A stretch of 64,000 nt of DNA from the NCBI GenBank assembly GCA_024663395.1, contig JANFAH010000064.1, positions 186,001-250,000 on the forward strand, written 5' to 3'. This DNA is from Pisolithus tinctorius (lineage: Eukaryota > Basidiomycota > Agaricomycetes > Boletales > Pisolithaceae). Below are positions 22,532-36,500 of the stretch, piece by piece. The translations under genes were made by a program, and so were the position numbers. The notes under the pieces are model-generated. The model saw only the letters and a program-made list of their open reading frames with translations. It was not told where the DNA came from and searched no databases. The stretch's first letter is position 1; every line of letters begins with the position of its first letter.

Positions 22532-25434
22532 ATGCAAGAGAGCCAACAGAACACGCCGGGGACAGCCACTTACTATTACCCTGTCGTCGGGCGTAAGAAT
22601 ACAGGCGCCGTTTATGACCGTCTTCACATCACAGACATGGAGAAGAGCTATCCCTACCAATTCTCACTCTTCATCCTTAGCTACTCCGCGATCCAAGGTG
22701 TCCGTGACACCTCTCTCGGTATCACCTTACCAGATATCGAGTTGCCGGCGGCTTCCTACTTTGAGATTGCTGGGATTCATGGCAAGCCTTACCGCGAGTA
22801 CGCTGGGGATAGGAAGACTCCAAAAGAGAGGGTGGCAGACTATGATGAGAATAATCCCAAGGATACGTTGCCCACTCCTTCAAGGTTTGGAGGTGCGCCA
22901 TTTTGACTAATCCGCACATTGATGTACTAAGTCTCGTACACTTGGGAATAGGCTATTGCAAGTAGGTCGTTTCATTCAGTCATACGCTACTCTAGTTAAA
23001 GCTGTTTAAAAGCCATGGATCTGTGTCGTTCCCGACTTGGCACCGCCCGTACATGATGCTGATCGAGGTTTGTTGGTTCAATCGTTCTTCGCTTATCCGT
23101 ACCGACACGTCTCATAGCAAGTAGTCGGAAACGTTGCCGACCGTATCGCAGCCAATATCGAAAAACAGTATCCGGAAGAAGCTGGGAAATGGATTCCACA
23201 GGCCCAGCAACTGCGATTTCCGTACGTCTTCATGTAGTTGTCAATGAAACGTTGTAACAGTCATTCTGGGACAGGTTTTGGGACTGGGCTGATCCAGCAA
23301 CCAATCCACAAGGGTTACCCGCCGTACTTTACGAGGACACTGTGGTGATCACGCTCCCGGGAGGTCAAACCGCGACCGTTCAGAACCCCATTGCGTACTA
23401 CACCTTTCAAGAAGGCTTTCCTTACGACTTCGCAGACGTATACAACTCATCGGTGAGGTTTCGAATTTGCGGAGCGTTTTCACAGTGCTTACTCGTGTCT
23501 GGAGTAGACTGGTCAGACGGCATACTACTCGAAGTGGACGCGGACTTATCGGCATGCCCCAAGTACCCCTCAGGGGGGTACTGACATATCTGGACTCCAA
23601 ACGTCAGAACCACTCAATTACTGTGTTTGGCCCATATTAACTGCCTGCGATTTTCCCCAGTGCTATCGAGTCACAGGCGTCTCATCTTAGCTCGGGGACA
23701 GGTCTTCTGTTTGCATTCCCAGACGGGATGGATCCTGCAATTGCGTGAGGGTAATTTCCGTATAGATAAAAAAGGCCCTACTGATTCTCGCAGCTATGAC
23801 GAATTCTCCAATGAAGTGACCGAATCAAAAAGGCAGGAAGACTACTTCAATAGTGGATCCCTGGAAGCCCTCCATGGCATTATCCACGGCACTATTGTAG
23901 GTTATTTTTCTAGCAGAGTTTCTTCCGTTGCTAACATACGATGGTGCATAGGGTGGAAATGGGGACATGGTTCGTTCCATCATGTCGACATTCTACTCAA
24001 ACTAAACGATATACTATGATTCCGCACGTTTAGACAGATCCAGATTATGTGAGTTACAATGGAAAAACACACGATATAAGTTAGGTTGACCACCTCCAGG
24101 CTGCTTTCGATCCTATCTTCTTCTGTGCGTGCCTCGTTTGTTGTAACCTATGGAACAGGTGTCTAACTAGCTTGTTAGTCCATCATAGCAACGTCGATAG
24201 GCTGAGTGAGTACGAATTCACATTCATTCGAAGCATATTTTTGAACATCCATTAGTTGCACTGTGGGAATGGTGCTACCCAACCTATTGGATGGGTGATG
24301 GCTACGTCGATGCCGGCGTGAGTTACACTTGGACGCAGGTTCGTCAGTTGCTTAAGTTCGGCAACGGGTGTTAAACAACGGTCCCTTGGCAGCAACGTGG
24401 GACTTTTGGTCAAGTGTATAATGAGCAAATCCTTCCTAACGGCGCTCGCGGGAATTTGTACCCTTTCAGGAATGATAATGGGACGTACTGGACCCCAGAT
24501 CAATGCCGTTTCTTAGATGCGAATGCTTATCCTAAATGTACGCCGTTTCTCTGACATGCCGCGGTATTGCACCTCACCCACATTCCAAACTGCAGACTAC
24601 TCCTACCCAGAATTTCAGGGTGTTAAGGTTGATCAGACGGCAACAGATGCCGAACGCGCTGCAGGTCGCGCAAGAATCGCCAAGTACTACGGCTTCGACC
24701 CCCAGCAAGCGGCAACACAAGTAGACACGGAGGCGTGGAGCCACTTGCCCGTGCCATCGCCCACGGATGCTGGGCTCCCTCAGACTTTCCAGGCGATTAA
24801 GAACTACCGCGTCTTCGTGGTCCTGGTCCAGCTTCCAGAAAACGCATTTAATACATCGTACCACTTCGAGTTGCATCAAACTAGTGGCAGCCAAACTTTG
24901 ATTGGCACGGTGACGGTTTTCACTCGGCCGGACTATTCGCCATGCACGGCCTGTGCTTTGCGACGGGAAATGAACACCGTAGTCCGCGGCGTTATAACGC
25001 TTCCTCCTTCCCTTCTGAACGACATCATTGTCAGCGGCGCTGGCGGTGGCAACGCAACTCTGGAAACGACGACAGAGGCAATTGCGCAGAGTTTGACGGG
25101 AAAGTTGTTGGATCCATCTCGCCAGGTAGTGTCGACTGCGCAGGGTGGGACGCGCGCGCCAACTGTGCCGCCAAACCAGACGTCCCCGCCAAACATTGTG
25201 CCGAGTGGTGTGACACTGTTCAGTGCGGCCGTTGCGGAGAAGACAGATGACAAGACCTACCCTGTGCAGCTGTATGATTGGCAGAAGCACAATTCATTGT
25301 TCACTGTGAGTCCAGCGCTGGAAAGTATACGGACGATGATTAACGCGTTGATTTCTTTTCTAGAGTGGTTGGCAGCACCAGGTCAAGCCAGCTTCTTGAG
25401 TTGGGTGTGTCGAAATTTTAACGCCAGGGAGTAG
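22532..25434 (+). CDS. Tyrosinase (polyphenol oxidase), type-3 copper enzyme
   Basis: Oxidises monophenols and diphenols to quinones, feeding melanin formation. The start MQESQQNTPG is followed by YYYPVVGRKNTGAVYDRL. CuA ligands: His in EIAGIHGKPYREY, then [20 protein letters not shown] (second and third His, plus the Cys that forms the thioether in fungal enzymes). CuB ligands: LEALHGIIHG (HxxxH, about 23860-23890) and, across two introns, FDPIFFFHHSNVDRL (about 24106-24210). All six His are kept. The C-terminal part from about 24590 (PEFQGVKVDQTA ... NAFNTSYHFELHQTSG, SPCTACALRREMN) resembles the domain that shields the active site in latent fungal tyrosinases. No signal peptide is visible, so it is likely cytosolic. 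About ten introns; the region 23460-23800 needs weak donors (gtcaga at 23601; gtgagg at 23743) to stay in frame, and then reads through without any frameshift. Confidence 0.9.
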
Positions 25435-26195
25435 TGTAAGTACCAGATTTTGTTGTCAGCTGTGCCGTTGTGAGGTATCCGTTGTGACGTATGACACTCG
25501 CGTTACTTGTAACTTGTAGCCCGCCTTAGGCAGAGACGAAACCGAATGAAGATAGTATGTAGCCCTTTGTTCAATGATTAATGATTGCCGAAGTGGTTAG
25601 TGAGTTGTTCAGCCGTAACGGTCTGGCTTGGGACTTTTCGCTGCCTTCTGCAGATCCAAATCCCAACGCCAACGCTCTTCGCGGTAATCTAAGACAAAAC
25701 ACACGATCAAGCTTGTCAACTCATTTGCGCATGCTAATATGATTACCTGTCCCAACCCGAATATCCTTACACCTGGATTTCCCAATTACTTCCGCCACTA
25801 CAACACAACCAAGGGGCGGTCAGAAGAAACGGATTGACTGGGAGGAGTGGAAGCGTCCCTCGATATATCAGATAACAGCTCGAGCATCAAAGACCTGAAA
25901 GAATTATTCTCATTCGATGCAATGGGTGAAATTATCCCACTAGCCGCGGATTTTTAAATCCCTGCAAGGATGCATGAAGATATTTTGGGGGAACCGTACG
26001 ACGGCGGATTGCTCTGGTGCTGTGCGGCTGGTCGTGGATGGGTAGAGATGGACAGTTAATAAGGTATCGCTTGTGATCAGAGAAGCTGGTAGTTTCATAC
26101 AAAACCAAGTTATATTCATTGTTTTGGTGTTGTTCTTGAAGATACTGTAAAACGTTCGCGGCCAAACTCGCCTGGTCCAAGCATGGACGTCACTC
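25435..26195. other. Intergenic between tyrosinase and TEL2
   Basis: About 760 bp; no recognised exons or repeats. The minus-strand frame 25932-26269 overlaps the TEL2 start and shows no family signal. Confidence 0.45.
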
Positions 26196-29100
26196 ATGTC
26201 TACAAACACCAAATCAGAAATGTCCATCCAAGATGTCATCAACGACCTTCGGACACCCATCCACGACATCCATAACTTGGTCAGACAGCTATGCGTTCCA
26301 TTGGACGCGGCAAGGCTGTTACCTCCACAGTACAGAAGAAACTACGCACATTCCAGTGGCTCTGACGGAGTTATCGACGTCGCCAAAGTCTTTCCAGTGC
26401 TTCAGCGCATACTTCTGGAAACCATTCTGCCGACATGGGAGCCGGCTCTGAAGGAGGAAGGATACATGCCACTGATCCAGCAGTATTTCTGCCCCGATGC
26501 TTTCTCGAACTCATCCACTGCTGCCGGAATCACAGCGTTATGCGCATATTCGACCATCCTTTCGCTGCCGACTCAACAGATCACTTTGGACATCCTACTA
26601 AGGCTCACGAGGGAATATCCTATTGACAGGCTATACAAAACTGTCTCTGAAATTCTCGACGCCGAGCGAAGGTCGTTGGCATGGGATGATTGTCTCCGGA
26701 ACGTGTTTGCGGTACCAAGCAAGGTCGCGAATGCTCTCGCGGGTCGTGCCGTCCCCCCTCCACTAGGAATGTCAGACTATACCAATAACTTGAGCGTGCG
26801 GTGCGAGTTTCTGCTTTACACCTTATCATCGACTTTCCTACCAGGTTAGCCGTTCCTGTTCAAGTTCGGACTTTCTCTGATGAAGTTGAAGATGATGTAT
26901 CGCTCCTCACGCAGTTATTCATGAAACTTGTTGGTGTGGGCATGTTCCCAAGTCAACTACATCTATCACCCTCTCAGCCGTCTTTCTTTCGGTCATCTTT
27001 CCCCCTAATCCGGCAGAGATTGCGGGAGAACAATAGTAGTTCGCAGGCTTATAAGAAATTATGGAACACTCTTCTGTCCTCATTGCCTTCCTTGTTGACA
27101 CAACAAGCTGTGGTTGGGTCACTTTTTGCGTCTCTGGAGCCATCGTTGGGTGTGTCTGCTTGTAGTGGGGGTACCATTTCACGCGAGGCTTTGCTGCTGC
27201 AAGGCGTGTTAGGCGAAGCGTCAGAAGACACGAACCTCTGGCAAGTCATTACCTCTGTAATTTTAACTCGGACGTGGAGTCAAAACCATGCCCGTGTATT
27301 CGTGTGTTGGATTTCCCGGAACACCAGAGGTAACAGCTTCCTTCGTTAAATCCGGGTGATTCTGACATTCGTTCATCTACAGCACTGGAGGGGTTTATTT
27401 CCGACCTTTTAAGTATCTGGGCCAATCCTGATCACATCAAGTATTCGTTGCTATCTCAGCATCATTGTCAGTGATCTGCTCCTACATGTGACGACGGCGG
27501 TCTGCTAACATTTGTCTGCCCCAGACATGTCTACATTACTCATTCTCTCGATAACGCAATTCCCCTACTCATCTTCACAGGTGGAGGCTGTTGCTCTCTC
27601 CGCGTCTTTCGTCTCGGCTATTGGAACGTACATAGGCCACACGGACAACAGTATCCGGCGCTGTGGTATGTTGTTAGCTGAAATCGTAGCAAGTCGGGTC
27701 GGAAAATCTCTCGACTTTGGCGACTGGGACGGGGACAATGATGGCCGAGGATGGGCGAGGGAAATGAGGGAACTGTGCACTCGGAGGGATGCAGATTCAC
27801 AGCCCTTATTTGAAGACGAGGACGACACTGGGATTCACGAGGCAGTTTCTTCGAATGATGGCATTGAAAGTATTCCCGTACAGAACTTGCGGCTGGAGTC
27901 AGAAGTTGCTGGATCACAACTCTCTGGTACGCGGAATATTGAAATAGAAGCAGACAGGGGATATGATTCCGACGATTCGTTGATTGGGTATGCTTCTCCT
28001 TCGGCTAGCTCCTCGTCACCCACGCCATCGGAGTTGTTGGAGATCGAACAAGACCCAACTCTCCATGTTGGTGCGAAGAAGGTCCCACGACCAGTCTATC
28101 TCACACAGCTTGGAGCACTCGTACGCGGTACTGATGGACTCAATTCGGGGGAAGAGAATCGCGAGGCAGAGAAAATTGAGATGGCTCTGACCATAGGAGA
28201 AGATTTGATTCGCCGCAAGCGGGACTTTGGAACGGAGCTAGGTAAGTTCAGTCCCACCAACGGAGTTCCAGAGCTATTGCTCATTAGAGTTATAGTCGAA
28301 AATGCCGCCAATCTTGTGTACGGATTTATAGTTTTGAATAACAACTATGATCTCGAGGACTTCGATGACAAAAGGGAGCGTATCATGATCGCTTTAGTTG
28401 CTTGCTGCCCAAAGGTCGCTGCACCGTGAGTTTTTCCGATCGACTGTGAGCTCATCTCACGCAACCACTTGTTAGGTGTGTGATTGAGGAATTTTTCAAG
28501 AATCAATATTCCACCGAGCAGCGGTTTGTTATCTTGAACGCCCTTGCGATGGGAGCGCGAGAACTAACATCGCTACCTGCCTATTCCTCACGGCCCTCGC
28601 CTTTCCCAAGTAAAATGTTACCACCTGGTTTGCATCAGAAATATTCAGCTGCACGGCTCCAGGACAATGTTGAACTACTCTTGGGTGATATCACTCGAGA
28701 CGCTGTTGACAAGAGCCGGGAACCTATTACTGATAAACTACCAGAGTTTAGTCGAGAACGACAGTTAAGAATCAGGAAGGCTGGTACAGTAACTGAAACG
28801 ATCCGACGGCCAAACTATGGTGCTGTGTTCCCTCAGTTCCAATCCCCGAGGGCGATAACGTACACAGACGTGGCGGCTGAGTACTTCATCATGCCGCTCA
28901 TCAACCGGTTTTGGGTGTTCCTGCGCGACGAACAGGTTCGAGAGGAGCGAACTGCACATCGGGACGTCCTATTTCAGTATCGCGGAGCTGGGACTGGGCT
29001 CATTCTAAATCCAGTTATACTTTCTCATCTTCTACGTACCATCGCGATCCTGGTGCATGCGGCCAGGAACGGTCCTCAATGGCTTGCTGTAATTGCTCCG

Positions 29101-29484
29101 GAGGCACTGGAATTATCAGTTACTCTGGGGTCGCGACAAATCTCGTCAGCTCTCAGTGACCAAGCCAAAGAAACGAGCACCGTACATAGCGAGAAGAAGA
29201 ACGAGGCGGCTGTTTTGACGTCCGCTTTGGACCTCGCTATAATTATTCTGGATGGATCCCTGGAGCAAGACGGCGGTCGCACGCTGAGTCTAGAACACTC
29301 AGTGCTACTTTTCAGTGTTGGGGAGTGGGCAGGGGAAGTGTTCAAAGTGCTTGATAGTGGAGGTCGCGTCGAAGGAATGGGAGGGACACACGAAGTTGAT
29401 CTACGCAGAACTGCAGCGGGTGTTGTTCTCAAATTTCAGGAGCTAATGTCCAGATGGAGAAGATCAATGGTGGACGTCAGATAA
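26196..29484 (+). CDS. TEL2: Telomere length regulation / PIKK-maturation protein TEL2
   Basis: TEL2 (TELO2) works in the TTT complex with TTI1/TTI2 and HSP90 to mature PI3K-like kinases such as Tel1, Mec1 and TOR. It starts MSTNTKSEMSIQDVINDL at 26196 and is an all-helical repeat protein of about 1,000 aa. The diagnostic block is at 27600-27750: SAIGTYIGHTDNSIRRCGML, then VGKSLDFGDWDGDN. An acidic linker follows (YDSDDSLIGYASP, then PRPVYLTQLGALVRG), matching the Ser/Asp region that is CK2-phosphorylated in other TEL2 proteins. The C-terminal domain (from 28480) includes the family-typical YTDVAAEYFIMPLINRFW. About four introns. Confident family call; function is from the family. Confidence 0.85.
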
Positions 29485-29890
29485 TACAAGGCAAGTTCTG
29501 GTTGGTTCAAAGCGGATTGACTGGCAGATTTGTTTGTGACGTGACAAGGTTGCTCCTCTGGTGGGATGAGAAATTTCGCCTTCCCCGCAACTACTTGGAA
29601 CCGCATGAAAACGCTGTTCTGCCGATGAAACTGGTCCAATCGCTAAGCCAGACAAGGCGTGGAGTGCTTGCCATTCGTTACAGAATTACTAGCTGTGTCG
29701 TCATCAACTTCTGGTCAGGCAGAAGAAAGCCTACGCACCGCGGATTACACTTAACTTCGTATTACTACTACATAGCACCGTGGGAAGTGAATCGGAATAG
29801 CAACTTACGTAACCCACTACAACTGCGTTGAAGGGTAAAACACTACATAAACTCATACTAACCTTCCGTCCTCCGACTCCTGTGCTGGCC
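29485..29890. other. Short intergenic gap between TEL2 and the complex I gene
   Basis: About 400 bp; 3' flank of TEL2 and promoter of the 24-kDa subunit gene. The open frames here do not look coding. Confidence 0.4.
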
Positions 29891-30886
<996 letters not shown>

Positions 30887-30994
30887 ATTCCATGTCCCAT
30901 CTGGCATTCATTTCGTGATGCACAGATCACGAAAAGGAGTGCTACAGGATATGTTACTGGGCGTCCGCAAGTAATACCCTACGTTTTTGTGGCG

Positions 30995-32927
30995 TCAATC
31001 GTCACCTTCCCCATCGTCATAACCAAATGCACCATGTCCCCCTTCCGGAAGTCTCTCGATCATGTATCTGGAGTAGACGTATCTGAGCAGTAGAATCTCT
31101 TACAAGACTGATTTACTCACTGAATCTCCTCTCTTAAGTCGTCACAGTAGGTATCTGCCACATATGAGATGTTAGATCAAGGATCCCGACCTTTTCAAGC
31201 ACATACCGAGAGGTAAGTCGTGTTTGTCGTATCCTACGGGGAAAGTCGCTTAAAGAAGTTGTCCACGTCTGATGGATTACACGTACCGAATGGCATTTCA
31301 ATCTCATCAGCTATTCCTTCGATGCCCATTAAAGTGAAAGCAACAACTGTTACTATTGGAATCATGCTCCAACCCATGTCGTTGATTAAAGTCAGTGGGA
31401 GCGCGAACAAGTACAATGTTACGCATTGTTTAAGATGGATTCCATCTTGAGGCGCGCGAGATCAGCTGGATCGAGACAATGCTACCATTGACTCACAGGA
31501 AGCTGGGATTGGGGTATTTGCTACTCTTTCCATCGAGGACATTTGATCTACCATGGACAGGACCCTAGTAGAACGTTAATAAGGTCAGGATGTAGTATTG
31601 GAATTCAACGTGCTTACAGGGCACTCATAGCATTCGTGCCTACGTGTGTAAAGCGTAAGTTGACTCGAAACCAACATCAAGCACAGACCTTACCAGCTGG
31701 ACCAACAGTCTCCAAAAGACCATCGCGTTTAAACCTAAAAATGGCGCCAGAGAGCTCGTGGGCAATACTTCAAAAGTGAGAACGTCAACTGGTGCTGCCT
31801 CGTGAAATTGACGAGGAACCTACACCAGCGGCAATGGGATGCTCATTTGGTCGGCGTACGGGTGAAACTCGATTGTTTGGTGGGAATCACCGAGAAGAGG
31901 GGTAGACGACTTAGCAGCACGACCATCCAAGAATTTTTTGCTGCGCTTTCGCCGGATCCTCTTGGTGGCATCGGGTGACGGCCGTGGAATACTCTCGCTT
32001 TCTCCAATGGTATTCTCCGAAGTAGCAGCGTACGACGTCGGAGAAGCACCTCCGCGAGTGGTGTTGTATCCGAGTCCATCATACCTAGCGAATCGCTGGG
32101 GTAAGACAGCGTTAAGATCATCGTACTCAGCGCCTTCCTCTCCGCGAAGATAGTGCTTGACAGCATAGACAAAAGCCACGCAGCATTGAAGTACCTCCAC
32201 TTTTCTGCGCCTGACTTCGGTAGCTGTGAGCGTAGAAATTGGTGTCCTTCCTTTGATGTGGGTTGGTTGCTCTTCAGTGGGTGGGAGGGACACGTGCACC
32301 CAGATCATCCGGGATAAGTTGCGAACCTAGCAGAGTCAGCCGACCTCGTAGCTCTGCAGAATTGGTTCTTTACATTAGAAGTGAGCGTTGAAAAGCATTT
32401 CCGACCTTCCCAGTAACGATCGTACGATGTTCTTTACGACTAAAATCAGACAGTCTTCTTGCGTATCAACACTTTCACTTACCCATTCCTATGGACATAG
32501 AACCGGCGGACGTGTGCCTTTGAGGATCACCATTTATAAAACGAGCAACTCAATGCCCACCTGAACACGAGGATAAGGCCAACCTTGAACTAACAGTTAG
32601 CCTGCCCTAGTTTCGCCGGAATTTGACACCTACCACGACGGAGAGCAAAGGAACGACAGAATTCGTTAGCGCGACTCTTTCACCCTTTGACCAAACATAT
32701 GCCACAAGCCCAGAGAATATAGTCACTGTGAGCACGGGTCCAATAATGCGAGTAATAATCTGAAGGATGCCGTTAAAAGCTTGTGTTCCCCATATTTGGC
32801 TTCCCAACGTACGCTCCCTTTAATACGCAAGACGTCTGGTAACCAGGAGTACTACAGAAAGGGTTAGTACGTCCTCTACACCAAGTTCGTTCGTCCCTAC
32901 CTTGCGCAGGTGCTGCCTCTTGATCAT
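30995..32927 (-). CDS. Bestrophin/UPF0187-type anion channel
   Basis: Fungal bestrophin-like chloride channel, an integral membrane protein. A short first exon at 32927 (MIKRQHLRK) joins to YSWLPDVLRIKGS, then, after another intron, IITRIIGPVLTVTIFSGLVA (about 32760-32700). A later exon reads LSRMIWVHVSLPP with a cytosolic Ser/Arg-rich insert (32308-31820). A conserved membrane block follows: MGWSMIPIVTVVAFTLMGIE and GIADEIEMPFG (31370-31285). The C-terminus, over three small exons, reads DLPLDTYCDDLREEIQ, YMIERLPEGGHGAFGYDDG. It is convergent with the complex I gene, with 108 bp between the stop codons. Many introns make exact exon borders approximate in 31450-31800. Confidence 0.85.
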
Positions 32928-33581
32928 CGTGGGTGGCTAACGGGGTACAGTCGTACTTGTTAGCTGCTTCTCACAGCCATCCACGCAAAGCGTGCGCGCA
33001 GCATCGCACATACCTTCAGAGGGAACTTGGAGTTTTTTCTTGACTCCATCCTGGCCAGCTTCGCGGTTGCGTCCTCTGTTGCAACAGACAAGCGTAGGGA
33101 AATGAGAAGTGCAGTTTACTGGTAGTCTTGGTAACTTCGGGGGATGCCTGTCAGGCACCAATTGTGGATCCGTGTGGACCGAAACTGTAGCATTCTAATC
33201 TGTACAGGAATACACAGTACAGTACTTATAATGGACCAAAGTCGTCGAGAAGGATTTTAGGTCACCAGAAACGGTATCGGTCTATAGTAATGATAATGAA
33301 GCAACTGATTGGTGGACTAAAAATTATCCAGTGCAGTGTAAGAACTAATATCAAGGTCGTACTCCAAGGCCCCAAACCTAAGTGGCAGTAGAGTAGCTAC
33401 GGTACTAATATTCACGTAAGTCTGTCCGACTGGCTTCAACTGTGACTAAGATGCCCAAAGGCAGAGAGACTTCTGACTTCATGCTTCACGTGCCCGTCAC
33501 ATGATGGAAATCATCAGTCACGCGTAGTATGGCCGACTTGCTGTTGTCCGTAGCACGTTATCACTTTCACGTCTAATTTCC
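32928..33581. other. Divergent promoter region, bestrophin / Red1-like
   Basis: About 650 bp separate two divergent start codons. No exons are recognised. Palindromic sites near the plus-strand gene are CACGTG at 33487-33492 and ACGCGT at 33520-33525. Confidence 0.45.
33520..33525 (+). promoter_or_regulatory. ACGCGT (MCB-like) site upstream of the Red1/SYCP2-like gene
   Basis: ACGCGT is the MluI cell-cycle box bound by MBF (Mbp1/Swi6 or Res/Cdc10) in ascomycetes, where it drives S-phase and, in fission yeast, premeiotic genes. It lies 57 bp upstream of the ATG. Its use in this organism is inferred. Confidence 0.3.
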
Positions 33582-36500
33582 ATGTCTACGATCGAAAATG
33601 CAGTCACCCTTCTGCGCCAGTTGGTCGGTCAACAGGCTGCACACAAGCATTTGAAAGATATGGTTGACAACATTGCGTCGTGTCTCGTTCTTCTGGTAGG
33701 ATAGTTTCCATCATGCATCCACGATATTAATACCTCCACAGAATTCATCACGGCCGTCACCTCAGGCTACGGAGAAGTTGCGATCAGTACTCCGAGAGCC
33801 TTTTCAGCCTCTATACCATGCATATCCGGGCCCAGCATTACAACTGACATCCGCAGTGCTCTCCAACATTCTCGGCGAGAAGCTGTCTGACGCATATATT
33901 CATGGTGATCCCAAATTGTACGCAGAGTGGGACAAAACTGCCTACGTATTGTTGTCTGGCGTGCTTGTAAGTTATCCAAGGCACATATGTTTAGACTTTT
34001 ACTACAGTTGTGAATCCAGGATGCTTTGGAGAAGCCTGCAAGTACGTTCTGATTTGGCATATTACAGTCACGGCTGAAGATGTTGCTATGTAATTAGACG
34101 ATCCTTTCAAGGTCGAAGTCGGAAAGTACCTTTATCCAACCATCTGCGGTTTCTTCTTTCGGGAGCGCTCGCAATCAGCTCCACCCTTCAGCATAGAATT
34201 ATCCGTAACAGCAAGTCGACGTTTCCCTTGTATGCGCAAGCTGATGACGCATGCCGCCGCCAGGCTGTCAGTATTCTGAGCGAAGCTGCTCACGGGCAGA
34301 GGAGCAATCAGGTCTTCCTTCGTGATAGGGCTTACTTGGGTCCGTGAGTCTGCCAGAAGCTCTCTAAGAGTACCGCGTTCAGAACTTTTTGTAGGGCACG
34401 ACTTGGCATCATGATATCCACGTCACGAGGTTCGCTCATTGCCTGACAAATCGTGAGAGTAGAGACAATAATTCACAGATTATCTTATCATGGAGTCTTT
34501 GCTGACCTTGTTCGCTCGCTTGCTTTCAACCGGACGTGTTGCGGACGGTGGATCAACGAGAACGCAATTCGTGCAAGAAACGCTAGGCTCGTCAGAGCTC
34601 TTCAAGTGCAACGAGGAGCTTGTCCGCATCTTGCATGAGGCGTCCACGTCAGACTGGAACACCATTGCGACCCAGCTTATTACCGCTTTAGCGAAAAGTG
34701 ACATCACATAGTTGGCTCTCCCTTTGCATAAGAGAACCTTCCGTAACTTCTTTTTGCAGTCCGCAGCCCTTTTCCGTGAAAGAAATAAATGCCTGCGGCC
34801 ACGTGTTTCCTCAACCAGATGCTTCCGATAGGTTATTGTTGGACCGACAGGGGTTCCTTGCCAATGTAATACTACCGATGGTAAGCTATCACCAAAGCTA
34901 AGTTCCAATGGCAGATCTCATTTCAGCAGGACGATGTATGCGATAGTCTCATGGTTCCTTACGGTCACATTCAAACGGTGAACGTTGGCACCCCAGCGAC
35001 CGCAGTAAATGCGGTAGTAGTCGTGGTCGGTTTGTCAAGCGCACCAAAAATTGGGAATACCACGTTGAAGGTTGACAACGGAGAGTTTTGTTTGACTTTT
35101 TCATTAGGAAGGGAAGATTTGAGCAGGTTCATGGAGACCTTGAGGCGGCGTGGCATAGTAAGTGACAGTCACCGTGGTGGGGGACCTCGCCTGATTCCAG
35201 AAGGGGAAATTAACTTTCAATAACCCGGCGCCGAGAGCAAGGAAGCCCAAGAAGAGCATCTCGCTTGCTTCTGAGGTCAAGTTCGCAAGCGATAGTTCGT
35301 TACCACCACCTACCGCGGATTTTCAGGTACCATTCGTCTGAGTTGGTATTATGGTGGGCTAATCAATCATCTCAGGAGAAAGTCAAACGCGTCGAGGAAG
35401 GTAGCGTACTAGACTTCTCATCCGTCCTGATGATTTGATATTATCTCCGTCGAAGTTTACAAGACTGCCTTCGACGATCTTTCTTCGGAACCTGCAGCAG
35501 TCTCATTTACTCCATCTGATCCTACTTGCAACCAATTTCAGAATGAGGCGAACTCTTCTCACCGTGTAACCAGGGTTAAGCAAGACAGGGGAAATTCGAT
35601 CCCTAAAAAGTCGTCCGCTCCCCGCGAAGACAGTGGAAATCAAGTGCCTCAAGAGGACTCATGCTCTCCGACTACTTCGAGGAGCCGTTGTTTCAAAGAA
35701 GGCTGTCGAAGCGATGAGGAGAATTGTAAAGCACCGGTGTTTTCCAATCCAGCAAGCGGGGAACCTAGTCGTATCCGACCGCACAAACGGGTACCTTCTC
35801 CGGGGAACGACATCGCGGCCACCAACATGTCATACGGCGGAGAGAACTCAGTGGCCACGAACCCGGATGATAATGATACTGGTGAAGTTCAGGTTACCAC
35901 CACCTCACTAAACGAACAGTTGTCAGAGATCACTCCTCAACCAGGCACCGACCTTGGCTCTGGAGTATTCGAGGTCGACGGCTACACTGCGGAACTCCAG
36001 ATGAACATAGGTGGTAAATCGCATCATGCTCCTATTAGTCCGATCGCCCCCTATGGTCCGGTCGTTCGAGGGAAAAGTGAGGACAACAGACAAGATGGGC
36101 AAGTGATCGGGGCTTCACAGCCGGAACACTTGGTGTATATTAAGCAATTGATGACCCCTCCAAGGAACCGGCCCCCTAAGCAGTTGCTGAATAGCGCACT
36201 CGCAACGACGAGACTCAACAAACGCAAGATACAAGAGATGACACAGTATGATAGCACCACCGACACATGCAAACTCGACGAAGAACATGGCCCCCATCGC
36301 AAGTCTCAGAAGCGGGTTGGCCGCGCTCCTCTAAATAGCTGCCGCACTACTGGATCACGATCGATATCCCCGGACTATGTGGGCGCTCCTAAGCCGGATG
36401 CAATGAAAACCGACAATGTAGATCGCTTCTCCAGCACTAGCAGCCCGATAACACCGCCTGTTGTCTTGGATGGAACAACTCACGAACTCAAGGAGAAACC

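Noticed and set aside
23570..23640. Apparent frameshift in tyrosinase at a run of six G
   Set aside because: Using a donor at 23601 and an acceptor before tgctatcgag restores one continuous frame through to YDEFSNE and the CuB region, so no lesion is needed.
24574..25290. 238-aa minus-strand ORF
   Set aside because: Antisense shadow of the tyrosinase C-terminal exon; composition and position give no support for a gene.
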